From: a bacterium
GTDB lineage: Bacteria > Acidobacteriota > Thermoanaerobaculia > Multivoradales > JAHEKO01
Length of the DNA stretch: 64,000 bases
Direction: 5' to 3'
NCBI GenBank assembly: GCA_024224155.1
Contig: JAAENP010000099.1
Span: forward strand, 1-64,000
In this document: piece after piece, positions 8,287 to 18,700 of the stretch
Layout: every line of letters begins with the position of its first letter
Position numbering within the stretch: position 1 is the first letter of the stretch
Translations under genes and position numbers: made by a program
Notes under the pieces: model-generated
What the model saw: only the letters and a program-made list of their open reading frames with translations
Databases searched by the model: none
What the model was told of the DNA's origin: nothing

Positions 8287-9990
8287 ATGAAGCAACTCCC
8301 GGTTTCGTGGACCGTCGCTTTCATCTTGTCGGTGTCGCCCGGCCTTGCCGGACAAGACCGGCCCACGCCCGCAGACCCGGGCGAGACGTTTGTGGAGACG
8401 GTCGAGGTCAACGTCGTCAATGTCGAGGTCATCGTGACCGACAAGAAAGGGACACACGTCGGCGGGCTGACGCGCGACGACTTCGAGATCTACGAGGATG
8501 GTCGTCAGGTAGAAGTAACCAATTTCTACGCGCGCGAGACCGAAGACCAAGCCGGTCCGGCGACGGCTGCCGCGCCACCAGTACAGCCCGCGGTACCGGA
8601 ACGCGACAAGCCGCGGCCGGTTCCGCGCCGGCTCGAGGACCAACGTCTTCACCTCGTCGTGTTCATCGATAACTTCAACGTTCGCCCGCTGGACCGCAAT
8701 CGGGTACTGGGCCGGGTGCGGACGTTTCTCTTCGAGAACGTAGAAGAAGGGGACCAGGTGATGCTGGTCTCCTATGATCGATTCCTCAAGGTGGAACGTC
8801 CGTTCACGGGCGATATCGCGTCGATCGCCGAGGCACTTGTCGAGATGGAGTCGACGAGTGGGCATTTGACGAGGGCAGACGCAGAGCGTCGAGATCTGCT
8901 GGACGAGATCGAGAACAGCGATGCCGGCGACACTACGCAGCTGATCCATAGGATCCGCCAACACGCGCAGTCGGTCGCCAACGACCTTTCGTTCACGATC
9001 GACGCTCTCAAGAACTTCATCGGGCCTCTGTCCGGGTTGCCGGGGCGCAAGGCGATTCTCCATGTCAGCGACGGATTTCCGATGATTCCGGCTCAGGAGC
9101 TGTTCTATGCCGTCCAGCAGAGAAGCGACGACGTGTCGGTTCTGAGCGAAGTCCGTGCTTTCGATGCGTCGCGCCGGATTCAGGAGCTGGCCGCCACCGC
9201 GAACGCCAACCGGGTCACTTTCTACGCGATCGACGCCAGCGGATTGCGGACGTACGGAGCCGACGCGATCCAGCGCAAGGGCGGCGGCTGGGAGACGATC
9301 GGCCCCGACATCGACGCGCTGCATGTTGCGAATCTGCAGAGTCCGATTCGCTTTCTCGCCGATACCACGGGCGGCCTGGCCGTGGTCAATACCAACGACG
9401 TCGGGCCGGGCTTGCGACGGATCGCCGGCGATTTCACGTCGTACTACTCGCTCGGCTTCCGGCCGGCCCACGCCAGCGACGGCCGGTTTCACAAGATCGA
9501 GGTTCGGGTGCGGCGCGAAGACTTGCGGGTCCGCCATCGCGAGGGTTATCGGTCGAAGAGCGTCGAGAATCACATGGTGGACGGTACGACCTCCGCTTTG
9601 CTCTACGGGGTCGACAGCAACCCGGTGCGTGTCGGAGTCGATCTGGGAGCTCAGCGGCGACGAGAGGATGGGCTGTACCTGGTAACCTTGCTTGTCCGCG
9701 TGCCGTTCGATGAGGTCGTTCTGATTCCCCAGGGAGGCGAGCACCGAGCCCGAGTGCGAGTCTTCATCTCGGCCATGGACGAGGAGGGGGGGATCTCACC
9801 GGTGGAGCAGGCGCCGATTCCGATCCGGATTCCGAGCGAGCATCTCGAAGCGGCGCTCGAGGAGTCGCTGGTCTACGAGACCCAGCTCGTGATGAGACCC
9901 GGCCGGCACAAGGTAGCGATCGGGCTGCGCGACGACCTGGGCCACACCAGCTCGTTTGTCAGCCGCTACCTGGTTGTCGGAGAGGGCTAG
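8287..9990 (+). CDS. VWFA-related domain protein (Acidobacterial type), first of three
   Basis: 567 residues from ATG 8287 behind GGAGGGAACCAG. A signal peptide (residues 1-21) is followed by a short beta-domain with VEVIVTDKKGTHVGGLTRDD and FEIYEDG, the usual opening of VWFA-related Acidobacterial proteins. A von Willebrand A-like domain starts near residue 115 at LHLVVFIDNFNV; the MIDAS DxSxS is degenerate (DNFN). A second signature is GRKAILHVSDGFP around residue 255, followed by YSLGFRPAH near 395. It should be exported. The role of these proteins is not known; adhesion or cell-surface binding is only a guess. It lies 4 nt before the next VWFA gene, so the three genes probably form one operon. 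Confidence 0.82.
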   Translation: MKQLPVSWTVAFILSVSPGLAGQDRPTPADPGETFVETVEVNVVNVEVIVTDKKGTHVGGLTRDDFEIYEDGRQVEVTNFYARETEDQAGPATAAAPPVQPAVPERDKPRPVPRRLEDQRLHLVVFIDNFNVRPLDRNRVLGRVRTFLFENVEEGDQVMLVSYDRFLKVERPFTGDIASIAEALVEMESTSGHLTRADAERRDLLDEIENSDAGDTTQLIHRIRQHAQSVANDLSFTIDALKNFIGPLSGLPGRKAILHVSDGFPMIPAQELFYAVQQRSDDVSVLSEVRAFDASRRIQELAATANANRVTFYAIDASGLRTYGADAIQRKGGGWETIGPDIDALHVANLQSPIRFLADTTGGLAVVNTNDVGPGLRRIAGDFTSYYSLGFRPAHASDGRFHKIEVRVRREDLRVRHREGYRSKSVENHMVDGTTSALLYGVDSNPVRVGVDLGAQRRREDGLYLVTLLVRVPFDEVVLIPQGGEHRARVRVFISAMDEEGGISPVEQAPIPIRIPSEHLEAALEESLVYETQLVMRPGRHKVAIGLRDDLGHTSSFVSRYLVVGEG

Positions 9991-9994
9991 AGAG

Positions 9995-11836
9995 ATGTTC
10001 GGTGCCCGCCAGCCCATCACCGTTTGCTGCCGGCTGCGTCTTGCCGCATTCCCGGTCATCGGCCAGCTTCTCTTTCTCGCGAGCTCGGCGAGCGCCGGCG
10101 AGATGCCTCAGAGTTCGGTCGGGAGCCGAGTCGACGTTACCGCGGTGGGCATCGTACTCCAGGTCAGCGACGCGTCCGGCCACCTTCCCGCCGACCTCGC
10201 AATCGCGGATCTGGAAGTTCTCGAGGATGGCGTTTCGCAGTCCGTCATCGGGCTCGAGCTGCTGGGCGAGCCGCCGGCCGAGCCAGCATTTGAGCCGCTA
10301 GTCGAGACAGTGGCCGAGCCGTTGGCCGAGCCATTGGCTGAGCCCATGGCTGAGATAGCTCCGAGTGAACGAGCCGTCGCCATTGCGCGCGCAGGCCGCG
10401 AATGGAGAATCGTCATTTATCTGGACCAGGCTCTCTGCTCGCGGCGCGCCATCAAGGCGGCTTCCCGCACTCTTGCCGAACAAGCTCAGGCTCTCACCGA
10501 CCTGGGGCAAGTGGAGATCGTTGCCGCCACCACGGCTGTCGAGACCCTGCAGCCACCCACCCGCGACCCTGAGGTTCTCCGGCAGGCCCTCGTGCGAGCC
10601 GGTAGGAAGAACCCCGGTCGCGAGGCGGTGAGTCAAATCCGACGCAGATACATTCAAGGCTTGGATGACCGGTTGGCGGCCGAGGTTAGCAACCGCGGTG
10701 TCATCCGCGGAAACCGCACCCCCGGGTCGGCTGGTGCCAGCTCCGGAGGGCCGGCGAGCTTGCAGCCTCCGGAGAGGCGAAGCCTCGGCAGAGAGCACGG
10801 CAGCAGTCGGCGAATGCAGATTCGCTCCGCTCTGCAGCAGGAGGTTCGCGTCATCGACCACCAGCGAGATCTCTTGCTCGAGCATTTGGCCGTCTATCCA
10901 GCAAGTGGACCGCGGGCGTTGCTCTTGGTAAGCGACGGTTTCGACAGCGACCCTCGAGACTTCTATCTTGCTGGTGTTCCCGAGGAGATCCGCTCGGGCT
11001 TGAGCACTGAGCTCATGGAGGCGAGCTTCGGGCCCATGACCGATAGGATGGCTCGCCTGCTCGCCGCCAGCGGGTGGACGACCTTGAGTCTGGCGTTGGG
11101 AGATCTGCAGGCCAATCTGTCGGGCGCGGCCAGCGAGAGAGGGCGTTCCATCAGCCACAGTTTCAATGCCGGTGAACGCTCGCCGTCCGAGAGCTTGCCT
11201 CGCTTCTTGCTGTCGGCGCCGCTGGAGCCCCTCGCCAAGCTGGCGGATTTTACCGGCGGTGATCTGTTGACGGACCCGCGCGGCGTACCGTCCGCAGTTT
11301 CCGGGCTCAACGAGCGAGTTCTTTTGACATACCAGACGCCGCGGCCACCGGACGGAAAGATCCATCGCCTCGAGGTGCGATCTCGGCGCCCCGGCGTCGA
11401 GATCAAGGCGCCGCGTTGGGTCGGCTCGGCGACGCCGGAGGAGATCGCTCTCAGCCGCGCCCGGCAGATCGCTCAAGGTCGTCAGATCGGCGACTTGCGT
11501 CTCGAAGCGATGGTTCTGTTCGACTCGGCGAGAGACGGCGATCCCGGCGCCACTGTGGCTGCGCGGCTCGACTTGGTCCCGCTGGAACCGGTGCGCGGCG
11601 AACTGGAGCAAGCGACTCTCAGAGTGACGACGGCGGTCTATTTCCCGGACCGCGACCCCTTCGTTCACCATTCCATGCACTGGGCTCAGGATCTGAGCGA
11701 AGGAGATAATTGGGGCTACACCACAAGAATGAGCCTTCCTCAGAGCGCCGGCGGGGTCGTGGTCGTCGTCGAAGAGCTCGGCAGCGGCAGCTGGGGCGGT
11801 AGCGTCGCGCCACTCGTCCGCCCCAAAGGGGAGTGA
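9995..11836 (+). CDS. VWFA-related domain protein, second of three
   Basis: 613 residues from ATG 9995, 4 nt after the previous stop. The signal peptide runs to about residue 35 (LLFLASSASAG). A beta-domain (VGIVLQVSDASGHLPADLAI, DLEVLEDGVSQ) leads into a low-complexity Glu/Pro stretch near residues 95-120 with repeated AEPL/AEPM units. The A-like domain begins at WRIVIYLDQALCSRRAIKAA and continues with ALLLVSDGFDSDPRDFYLAG. The MIDAS motif is again degenerate (DQALC). A C-terminal beta-rich region ends in VVVVEELGSGSWGGSVAPLV. It is far closer to the third gene than to the first, so those two probably arose by tandem duplication. Confidence 0.78.
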   Translation: MFGARQPITVCCRLRLAAFPVIGQLLFLASSASAGEMPQSSVGSRVDVTAVGIVLQVSDASGHLPADLAIADLEVLEDGVSQSVIGLELLGEPPAEPAFEPLVETVAEPLAEPLAEPMAEIAPSERAVAIARAGREWRIVIYLDQALCSRRAIKAASRTLAEQAQALTDLGQVEIVAATTAVETLQPPTRDPEVLRQALVRAGRKNPGREAVSQIRRRYIQGLDDRLAAEVSNRGVIRGNRTPGSAGASSGGPASLQPPERRSLGREHGSSRRMQIRSALQQEVRVIDHQRDLLLEHLAVYPASGPRALLLVSDGFDSDPRDFYLAGVPEEIRSGLSTELMEASFGPMTDRMARLLAASGWTTLSLALGDLQANLSGAASERGRSISHSFNAGERSPSESLPRFLLSAPLEPLAKLADFTGGDLLTDPRGVPSAVSGLNERVLLTYQTPRPPDGKIHRLEVRSRRPGVEIKAPRWVGSATPEEIALSRARQIAQGRQIGDLRLEAMVLFDSARDGDPGATVAARLDLVPLEPVRGELEQATLRVTTAVYFPDRDPFVHHSMHWAQDLSEGDNWGYTTRMSLPQSAGGVVVVVEELGSGSWGGSVAPLVRPKGE

Positions 11837-11874
11837 TTCGACGGACGGAACTCAGATTCTCGAGAGGTGTTGAA

Positions 11875-13626
11875 ATGAGACGCAAGAGGCTTTGCGCGGC
11901 GGGTACCGCGGTCGGTCTGTGCTTCGGCGCGCTCTTGGCCGGGGCCGCTGCGCAGGACGAGGGAGAGAAGGGCGGTTCGTTCTCGGAGCGAATCGCCGTT
12001 ACCGCCGTCGATCTGTTCATTCTGGTCCGAGACCAGGGCGGCGGGCTGCCGGCGGATCTCGGACCGGACGACTTCGAAGTCCTGGAGGACGGCGTCATTC
12101 AACCGGTGATCGGAGTCGAGAGTGCTTCGCAAGCGCCTGCTACTGAAGCTCACTCGGGCGCGCCGCCCGCTGCGAAAGAAGGGGCTCGCAAGCGCGATTG
12201 GCACACCGTCATTTACTTCGATCAGGCTCTTTGCGGCCGAAGGGCGGTCAAGATCGCGGCTTTGAATCTCGCGGAGCAGGCCGGGCGGCTGGCGGACCTC
12301 GGTTTGGTGGAGGTTACCCTGGCCGAGGAGTCGGTCACGATACTTCAGGCAGCGACGCGTGACGCGGGAGCGGTCCGCACGGCGCTCGCCAGGGTCGCCA
12401 AAAAGGTGCGGGGACAGTCTCAGGTCGCGGGCGTCCGACGCAGGTACCTGCGGACGATCGCCGATCAGGAGGCCATCAGCTCGCAGCGCTCGCCGGGCGG
12501 GGTCGGGGGCAGTACTGCGCCTGCGGGGAGACCGGGGAGCGTCGAGAGTCTGGCGAGGCGACAGGCCGCTCGGCAGACCGATGAAGGTGGCCGCCAGTTG
12601 CAGATCCGCTCAGCGCTACTGCAGGAAAGGGCGATTATCCAGGCGCGGCGCGATCTGTTGCTGAGCCACCTCGCTCGCTACCGAGCCAAGAGCCCGCGGG
12701 CGCTGATTTTGGTCAGCGACGGCTACGACGTCGATCCGCGAGACTTCTACCTGGCGGGGGTGGAGGAGCGGCTCGAGTCGAGGCTCTCCCCTGAGCTCCA
12801 GGAGCTGGCCTTCGGATCGTTGACGGAGGAAATGGCGCGGGTGCTGGTGGGGAGCAACTGGACCATCGTCGGCGTTGCTCTCGGAGAGCTCGGGGCGGGG
12901 ATGGCGGCCCCGGCGAGCGAGAGCGGGACCTCGGTCGTCCAGGACGCCGGCTCCGGTCAGAGGACGAGCTCCCTCGGCGCTGCTAGGTTCCTGATGTCGA
13001 GGCCCCTGGAGCCCCTTCTCCAGCTCGCGCGGGACTCGGGCGGCGAGCTCCTGACCAGTGAGAAGGAGTTGGAGAACGCGGTGACCAACCTCGCCGACCG
13101 GATTCGTCTGACCTACCAGGCTTCCCGACTGCCGGACGGCAGGATCCACCGCCTCCAGGTCCGAGCCAAGCGCCCCGGTCTCAAGATCCAGGCGCCTCGC
13201 TGGGTGGGCTCCGAAACCCCGGAGGAGGTGGTATTGAATCGCGCGCAGCTGATCGCTCAGGGGCGGCGGCTGGGAGATCTCGAGCTCGAGTCGATGGTCC
13301 TGTTCGACTCCGCGGAAACGGAGGATCGCGGTGCCACGCTTGCGGCCCGACTTCATCTCGCTCCGCTCGACGCGGTACGACGCAGCCTCGACGGCGCGGC
13401 TCTTCGGGTCACGACGGCGATTTACTTTCCCGAGCGGGTGCCCTTCGTCCATCACGAGGTGGTGTGGGAGCAGGATTTGAGAGAGGGAGCGCACTGGGGG
13501 CACTCCGCTCACGTGACCCTGCCGCCTGACACGGGTGCCGTGGTGGTCGTGGTTGAGGAGCTCACCACGGGCAGTTGGGGTGGCAGTGTCGCTCCCCTTG
13601 TCCGCCCGCAGAAGAAGCCGCCCTAG
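11875..13626 (+). CDS. VWFA-related domain protein, third of three
   Basis: 583 residues from ATG 11875 with GAGAGG upstream; a GTG at 11833 overlapping the previous stop is an alternative but would precede the signal peptide by 14 residues. Signal peptide LCAAGTAVGLCFGALLAGAA. The same plan as its neighbour: LFILVRDQGGGLPADLGPDD, FEVLEDG, then HTVIYFDQALCGRRAVKIAA, ALILVSDGYDVDPRDFYLAG and the ending VVVVEELTTGSWGGSVAPLV. It lacks the Glu/Pro repeat of the second protein and has a shorter Ala-rich linker instead. Function unknown; an exported surface protein is likely. The gene converges on the phosphodiesterase gene with only 20 nt between stops. Confidence 0.78.
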   Translation: MRRKRLCAAGTAVGLCFGALLAGAAAQDEGEKGGSFSERIAVTAVDLFILVRDQGGGLPADLGPDDFEVLEDGVIQPVIGVESASQAPATEAHSGAPPAAKEGARKRDWHTVIYFDQALCGRRAVKIAALNLAEQAGRLADLGLVEVTLAEESVTILQAATRDAGAVRTALARVAKKVRGQSQVAGVRRRYLRTIADQEAISSQRSPGGVGGSTAPAGRPGSVESLARRQAARQTDEGGRQLQIRSALLQERAIIQARRDLLLSHLARYRAKSPRALILVSDGYDVDPRDFYLAGVEERLESRLSPELQELAFGSLTEEMARVLVGSNWTIVGVALGELGAGMAAPASESGTSVVQDAGSGQRTSSLGAARFLMSRPLEPLLQLARDSGGELLTSEKELENAVTNLADRIRLTYQASRLPDGRIHRLQVRAKRPGLKIQAPRWVGSETPEEVVLNRAQLIAQGRRLGDLELESMVLFDSAETEDRGATLAARLHLAPLDAVRRSLDGAALRVTTAIYFPERVPFVHHEVVWEQDLREGAHWGHSAHVTLPPDTGAVVVVVEELTTGSWGGSVAPLVRPQKKPP

Positions 13627-13646
13627 CAGGTTGGCCCTCCCAGGCG

Positions 13647-15653
13647 CTATTGCTGTAGTTGTCGCAAGTAGGCCTGCACCTGAGGTTGATTCGGGTCCAG
13701 AGAGAGTGATTGCCGGAAAGCGCGGGCTGCGCTTGCGGGCTCTTCCAGGCAGAGGTGCGCTACCCCCACCGAGGCGAAAATCGCCGGGTTCTCAGGCGCG
13801 AGCCGGCTCGCTTGCTGGAAGTCGGTCAGGGCATCCCGACAGGCGCCGGCACCGATGCGGTAGCGGCCCCGAAACAGCCACAATTCGGACTCGTCGGGGC
13901 GTACCTCCACGGCACGCTCGAGAAGGGCGAGACTACGCTCGACTTGGTCCGCACGCTGGTAGCCGATCGCTCGACCCACCAGGTATTGCACGCCCTCGGG
14001 GAGACCGTTGGCGAGAGCTCGTATCAGGAGCTCGTCCGAGCGATCGACGTCGCGTTCGTCCTGGAAGAGGTGATCGCTCAGGTTCCACAGCGCCGAGGCC
14101 TGATTCGGATCCTTGTCCAGAGCGTGCTCGAAGGCCTCCTGTGCCTTCTCCGGCCGTCCTTCGGCTCGGAGAAGGAGGCCGGCGTTGTTGTAGGCGCCGG
14201 AGGTCCAAGTCGGCTGTAGATCGGTTCGCTCGAGCTCGGCGCTCTCGGCTTCGCTGGTACCGAGATAGCCGAGGGCGCGGAGCTTGTCGAGCTCCCTCTC
14301 GGCCACCGCGGCGTCGACGGCCACTCCTTCGACCGGCCGATAGTGACTTCGGTAGTCGATCGGTTCGGAGTCATCCGAGCCGTTCTCGAGAAGCGACGGA
14401 CCGGTCACCCTCCGCCCCGGGGGCAGGCCGAGAAGGTCCATCAGGGTGGCACAAACCTGAGCCACCTTGCCCTGGCCACCGTGACCCTGAGTGGACTCGA
14501 CGCCGGGGCCCCACAGCAAGTAAATGCCGCTGAGTAGATGCCACTTGGCCGCGGTCGCCCCGGCGAAGCTGGAGAGATGCGTGGGGCGCCCCTCGTGCCA
14601 CTTGAACCCGTGGTCGGAGGCGAGCATGAGGATCGAGCCGGTGGCCTCGGCCCGGGCGCGGTACTCACCCAGCAGGCGGTCGACGTAGCGGAAGTAGAGC
14701 TCGGGGACCCGGTTGTAGCGCTGGTAGTCCTCGGCCGTGACCTCCTGCTGTCGCGGCGGAGCGTACGGAGCGAACACGTGGCCGATCGAGTCCGTTCCCT
14801 GAAGATAGATCACGGTGAGATCCGCTTGCTCGTCGCCGAGCGAGTCCATGGCCAGCGCGTGATAGAGCTCGGTCTCGATCAGGATGCGGCGCAGCGCGCT
14901 CACCGGGTGCGAGTAGGGGTCGTCGATACCACGAAGCCCCTCGAACTCCGCCCGCGAGAGCCACGGCAGGTACTCGGACAGCCGGTCGAAATCGACCGTC
15001 TCTTCGGCGCGCTCGAGTGCCGCCCGCGCCCAGGCTTCGCGCCCGGGCGGGTAGGCGACTCCCGACGGCGGCTCGTCCTCGTGAAAGAGGAACGAGAACA
15101 GGCGGTCGGACACGACCAGTCCGCGAATCGGCTCGGCCGGGTAGGTGGCCCAGAGCCCGAGGACCGTCGTGCTCTTGCCGGCATAGGTGAGCATGTTCCA
15201 TATCGCCGGAACTTTGCGCTCATCCGCCGTGATCGGCTCCTTGATTCCGCTCACCGGGTTGAAGCGGGCGAAGTCCAGTACCTCGTGCTCGAGCGGGCTG
15301 GTGCCGGTCATTATGGTCGTCCAGACCAAGGGCGAGAGAGCCGGTCGCAGCGACCAGAGCACGCCGCCCTGTCCCTCGTCGACCAGGCGCTCGAGACTGG
15401 GCATCGCGCCCTTGGCCATGTAGGGATCGAGCAGCGACCAGTCGGCGCCGTCGAGGCCGACGAAGATGACCCGGTTCCCTGGTTTCGCCTGACGGGCGAT
15501 CGTGGCGATCGAGGAAGCCACCGCTCGGGACGGATCGGATTCGTCCGGGGCTCCGCAACCGAGTTGAAGCGAGCCGATCACGAGCAGGCAGGCCAGCAGA
15601 GCGCGTCGAGCGAGTGCAGCTCGCGGGTGGTTCGGGAGGTGGTATTTCTTCAC
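13647..15653 (-). CDS. alkaline-phosphatase-superfamily phosphodiesterase lipoprotein with C-terminal TPRs
   Basis: About 668 residues. The start is uncertain: GTG 15653 or TTG 15662, neither with a good ribosome site; TTG lies in the T-run of the preceding terminator. The N-terminus is a lipoprotein signal with lipobox LQLGC. Residues about 45-420 are a type I phosphodiesterase/nucleotide pyrophosphatase domain: metal ligand in RVIFVGLDGADW, nucleophile Thr in PLVWTTIMTG, and SDHGFKWHEGR. After residue 480 at least four TPRs follow (AEGRPEKAQEAFEHALDKDP and others). It should sit as a membrane-anchored periplasmic hydrolase; the substrate is unknown. It follows the TonB receptor gene on the same strand but is separated from it by a hairpin terminator. 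Confidence 0.82.
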   Translation of the reverse strand: MKKYHLPNHPRAALARRALLACLLVIGSLQLGCGAPDESDPSRAVASSIATIARQAKPGNRVIFVGLDGADWSLLDPYMAKGAMPSLERLVDEGQGGVLWSLRPALSPLVWTTIMTGTSPLEHEVLDFARFNPVSGIKEPITADERKVPAIWNMLTYAGKSTTVLGLWATYPAEPIRGLVVSDRLFSFLFHEDEPPSGVAYPPGREAWARAALERAEETVDFDRLSEYLPWLSRAEFEGLRGIDDPYSHPVSALRRILIETELYHALAMDSLGDEQADLTVIYLQGTDSIGHVFAPYAPPRQQEVTAEDYQRYNRVPELYFRYVDRLLGEYRARAEATGSILMLASDHGFKWHEGRPTHLSSFAGATAAKWHLLSGIYLLWGPGVESTQGHGGQGKVAQVCATLMDLLGLPPGRRVTGPSLLENGSDDSEPIDYRSHYRPVEGVAVDAAVAERELDKLRALGYLGTSEAESAELERTDLQPTWTSGAYNNAGLLLRAEGRPEKAQEAFEHALDKDPNQASALWNLSDHLFQDERDVDRSDELLIRALANGLPEGVQYLVGRAIGYQRADQVERSLALLERAVEVRPDESELWLFRGRYRIGAGACRDALTDFQQASRLAPENPAIFASVGVAHLCLEEPASAARAFRQSLSLDPNQPQVQAYLRQLQQ

Positions 15654-15660
15654 GGAGTGC

Positions 15661-15689
15661 AAAAAAAGGGGCCTCCCGGAGGAGACCCC
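15661..15689 (-). terminator. Rho-independent terminator after TonB receptor gene
   Basis: On the minus strand a 9-bp stem with one mismatch (GGGGTCTCC, loop, GGAGGCCCC) is followed directly by seven T residues. It lies 25 nt after the receptor stop codon at 15714 and just before the start of the phosphodiesterase gene, so part of the messages should end here. Confidence 0.8.
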
Positions 15690-15713
15690 TTATATCACGC
15701 TGTCAGTGCGCGA

Positions 15714-18700
15714 TTACCAGCTCAAACGTACTCCTATCCGAGCCGTTCGCTGCCCGCTGTAATCGGTGCTGCGAAACGCCTTGGTGAGGAAGTTCGGGTT
15801 GGTGGAATCGCCCGGATTGACCGCCCCCAGCGCGTCGAGGGTGCCGGTCACGTTGCGGATGCCACCCATGTTGTTGCACAGGTCGAGATCGATGCCGGTC
15901 GTATTGCCATCGTCCGCACAGTGACCATCTTCAGGCCGGTTGAACCGCTCGTCGAGCCGGAAAGGCTTCTGGCGATCCAGGAGGTTGAAGATGTCCAGCA
16001 GGAAGTTGACCTCGAAGTTGCCCGCCTTCACGGGGTAGCCGAAATGGACGTCGATCTCATAGAGATCCGGACCTGAACCCAGCGATCCTCGTGGCACCAG
16101 ATACAGCTCGTGGTTGTTGTAAGCCGAGCTGTAGCCGTAGGCATTCAGCGGGAAGCCCGATTTGAACGAAGCCGAGGCTCCGATCGTCAAACCGTCCGCC
16201 TTGCCCTCGCTGAACCGGTAGCTGCCGTCGACGCGGAACTGGTGCTCGCGGTTGAGCGACAGGTCACCGTCGGCGTTGACCAGGAAATCGGCGTAGTCGA
16301 ACGCCGAGTTGATGGTCGGATCCAGCTGTCCGGTGGACACCTGGAAGGCACCGTCGTAGTCGCCCTCGAGCTGCGACCAGACATAGTTGCCGAGCAGCTG
16401 CCAGTTGTTGGAGAAACGCTTGCGCGCGGTGAATTGAACGCTCGTGTACTCACGCGTCGGCGAAGTGACCGGGGCGGTGAAGTCGGTGATCGGGTCACCG
16501 TTCGGGAAACCGTAGTCGACCCCGTAGTTGTACTGGGCACTGTAGTAGTAGTCGTAGAAGGTCACCGCGGTGCCGAGGCCTTCGCCCGGGTTGGCGATGA
16601 AGTAGTCGCCCTCTTCGACGACGAGAAAGTCCTCGACCACTCGGCCGAGATCGCGGTAGCTGGCCTGCACACCGACGACTAAGTCGGGCCGGACTTCGTA
16701 CTCGAAGCCGATCAGGTAATCATCGACGTATTGACCGGAGAGCGAGGGATCGACCGGCGTGCCGCCGGCGCCGAGCAGCCTCGAATTCTCGGGTGCATCC
16801 GGATCGGGCGCAAAGTCGGCCGGATCGGGCGAGAAGTTGTAGCAGAAACACTGCACCTCACCGCCAAACGCCCGGATGTTGATGTCCATCGGGATGCTGA
16901 GGAAGTAGCGGCCGTAGTTCGCAAACAGCTTGCTTCGACCGTCCTTCTTGACGTCCCAGACGACTCCGAGCCGAGCCGCCCAGTTGTCGTCCAGGTCAAT
17001 CTGGCTCACTCCGAACCGGTCGCCGATCTCCTGACGCTCGAAGCGTGCGCCGATGTTGGCGGTCAGGTTGGGCGTAGCCCGCCAGCTGTCCTGGGCGAAG
17101 TACGAGGTGTTGGTGGTCTCAGGCGTCGACACTAGAGGCGCCAGCAGCGTCCAAGTGGACGGGTCGTCCGCATCGAAGCCCGGGGCTTCGTCGTCGACGT
17201 AGAAGCGGTGACGATAGTGCTGCTGGTCCGTTCGCAGGGGCCGGATATAGATGCGCTGGCCGGCGCCACCGTTCCAGTTGGCGTTGACCGCCGACACGGT
17301 CTCCTCGTCGGCGCCGAGCTTGAACTCGTGGTCGCCGAGGAACTTGCTGACGTTGAGCTTCAAAACGTCGCGCTCGAACTCGGTGTCCTGGTGGAAACCG
17401 AAACCGCCCGAGGTCGGGCTACCCGATACGGACTGGTCGATGATATGAACGATGCTTTTGCCGGGTCCACTGATCTTGTCTTCCTCGTTGTGCGTGCCGA
17501 AGGCGGCCTCCGCCACCAAGGACGATCCGAAGACGCCGTCCCAGCGGCCGATGTAGTCGGTGCCGCCGAACTCCCGGTTACCCAGATAGGTGCTGGGTGG
17601 GCCGTCGATCTGTTGGTAGTCGAAGTTGGCGACGTCACCCGCCTCTTCACCCTTGTCGGAAAAAGCAGACATCGTCAGGGTGTTGCTGCTGTTGGCGCTC
17701 CAGGTCAGCTTGCCGGCCCAGAGATCGGTCTCGAAATCGGTGTCGACCGTATCGCCGGCCACGTTGCCGCCGGGCACCGGGATGTCTCGAATGAGCGTCT
17801 TTCTCTCGGTGTTCTCGACCCGGTTGAAGGCGCCGAAGAACCACAGCTTGTCCTTGACGAAGTAGCCGCCGAGGTCGAAGCCGATGTCCTGCTGGTCGGT
17901 GATCTCGACGACCTGGAAGGCGTCGTCCCGGAGGTCACCCTGAGTGGAGTTGTCGGCCTTGAGATCCGGATCCTCGAAGTAGCCGAAGGCATCGCCCTTG
18001 TAGGTGTTGCCGCCGGACTTGGTGATGGCGCTGACCACGCCACCGGTGATCCGGCCGTACTCGGCCGGCAGGCCGCCGGTGATGACCTGGACCTCTTCGA
18101 TGAACTCGAAATTGAGCGCCTTCTTCTGTTGCCCCAGCTCGACGCCGGTGGTGTTGAGACCCTCGACGATGTACTGGTTCTCGACGCTGGTCGCGCCGGA
18201 GATCGTGGTTCCCTCGCGGTCCTCACCGGTCCCCGCGGCGACCTGGGCGACCTTGTAGAAGTCGCGCCCGAGCGGAATCTGGTCGAAGAGATCGTCGGTG
18301 ATGTTGACACCTGACGACGAGCTCTGGGTGTCGACGAGGGGTGTCTCCGAGGTGACGATGATCTGGTCCGAAACCGTCGCCGGCGCCATCTGCATCGCGA
18401 TCGTGGCGGTCCGGTCGATACCTACCTTGACCCCCTCGCGTTCCAGAGTGGTGAAGGTATCGAGCTCCGCTTTGATGGTGTAGACGCCCGGTGGCACCGT
18501 CGGGAAGCGGAAGTTGCCGTTCGAGTCGGTCACGACCACGCGCGGCCCTTGCAGACTATCGCTGGTCGCCGTGATCGTGACTCCGGGGAAGGCCGATCCT
18601 TCGACCCCCACCACCTGGCCTTCAATGCGGCCGGTGGTCTGGCCGAACGCGTCCGGCGCTACCAGTGGCATCGCCAGGAGTAGCGTCGCCACGGCGGCCA

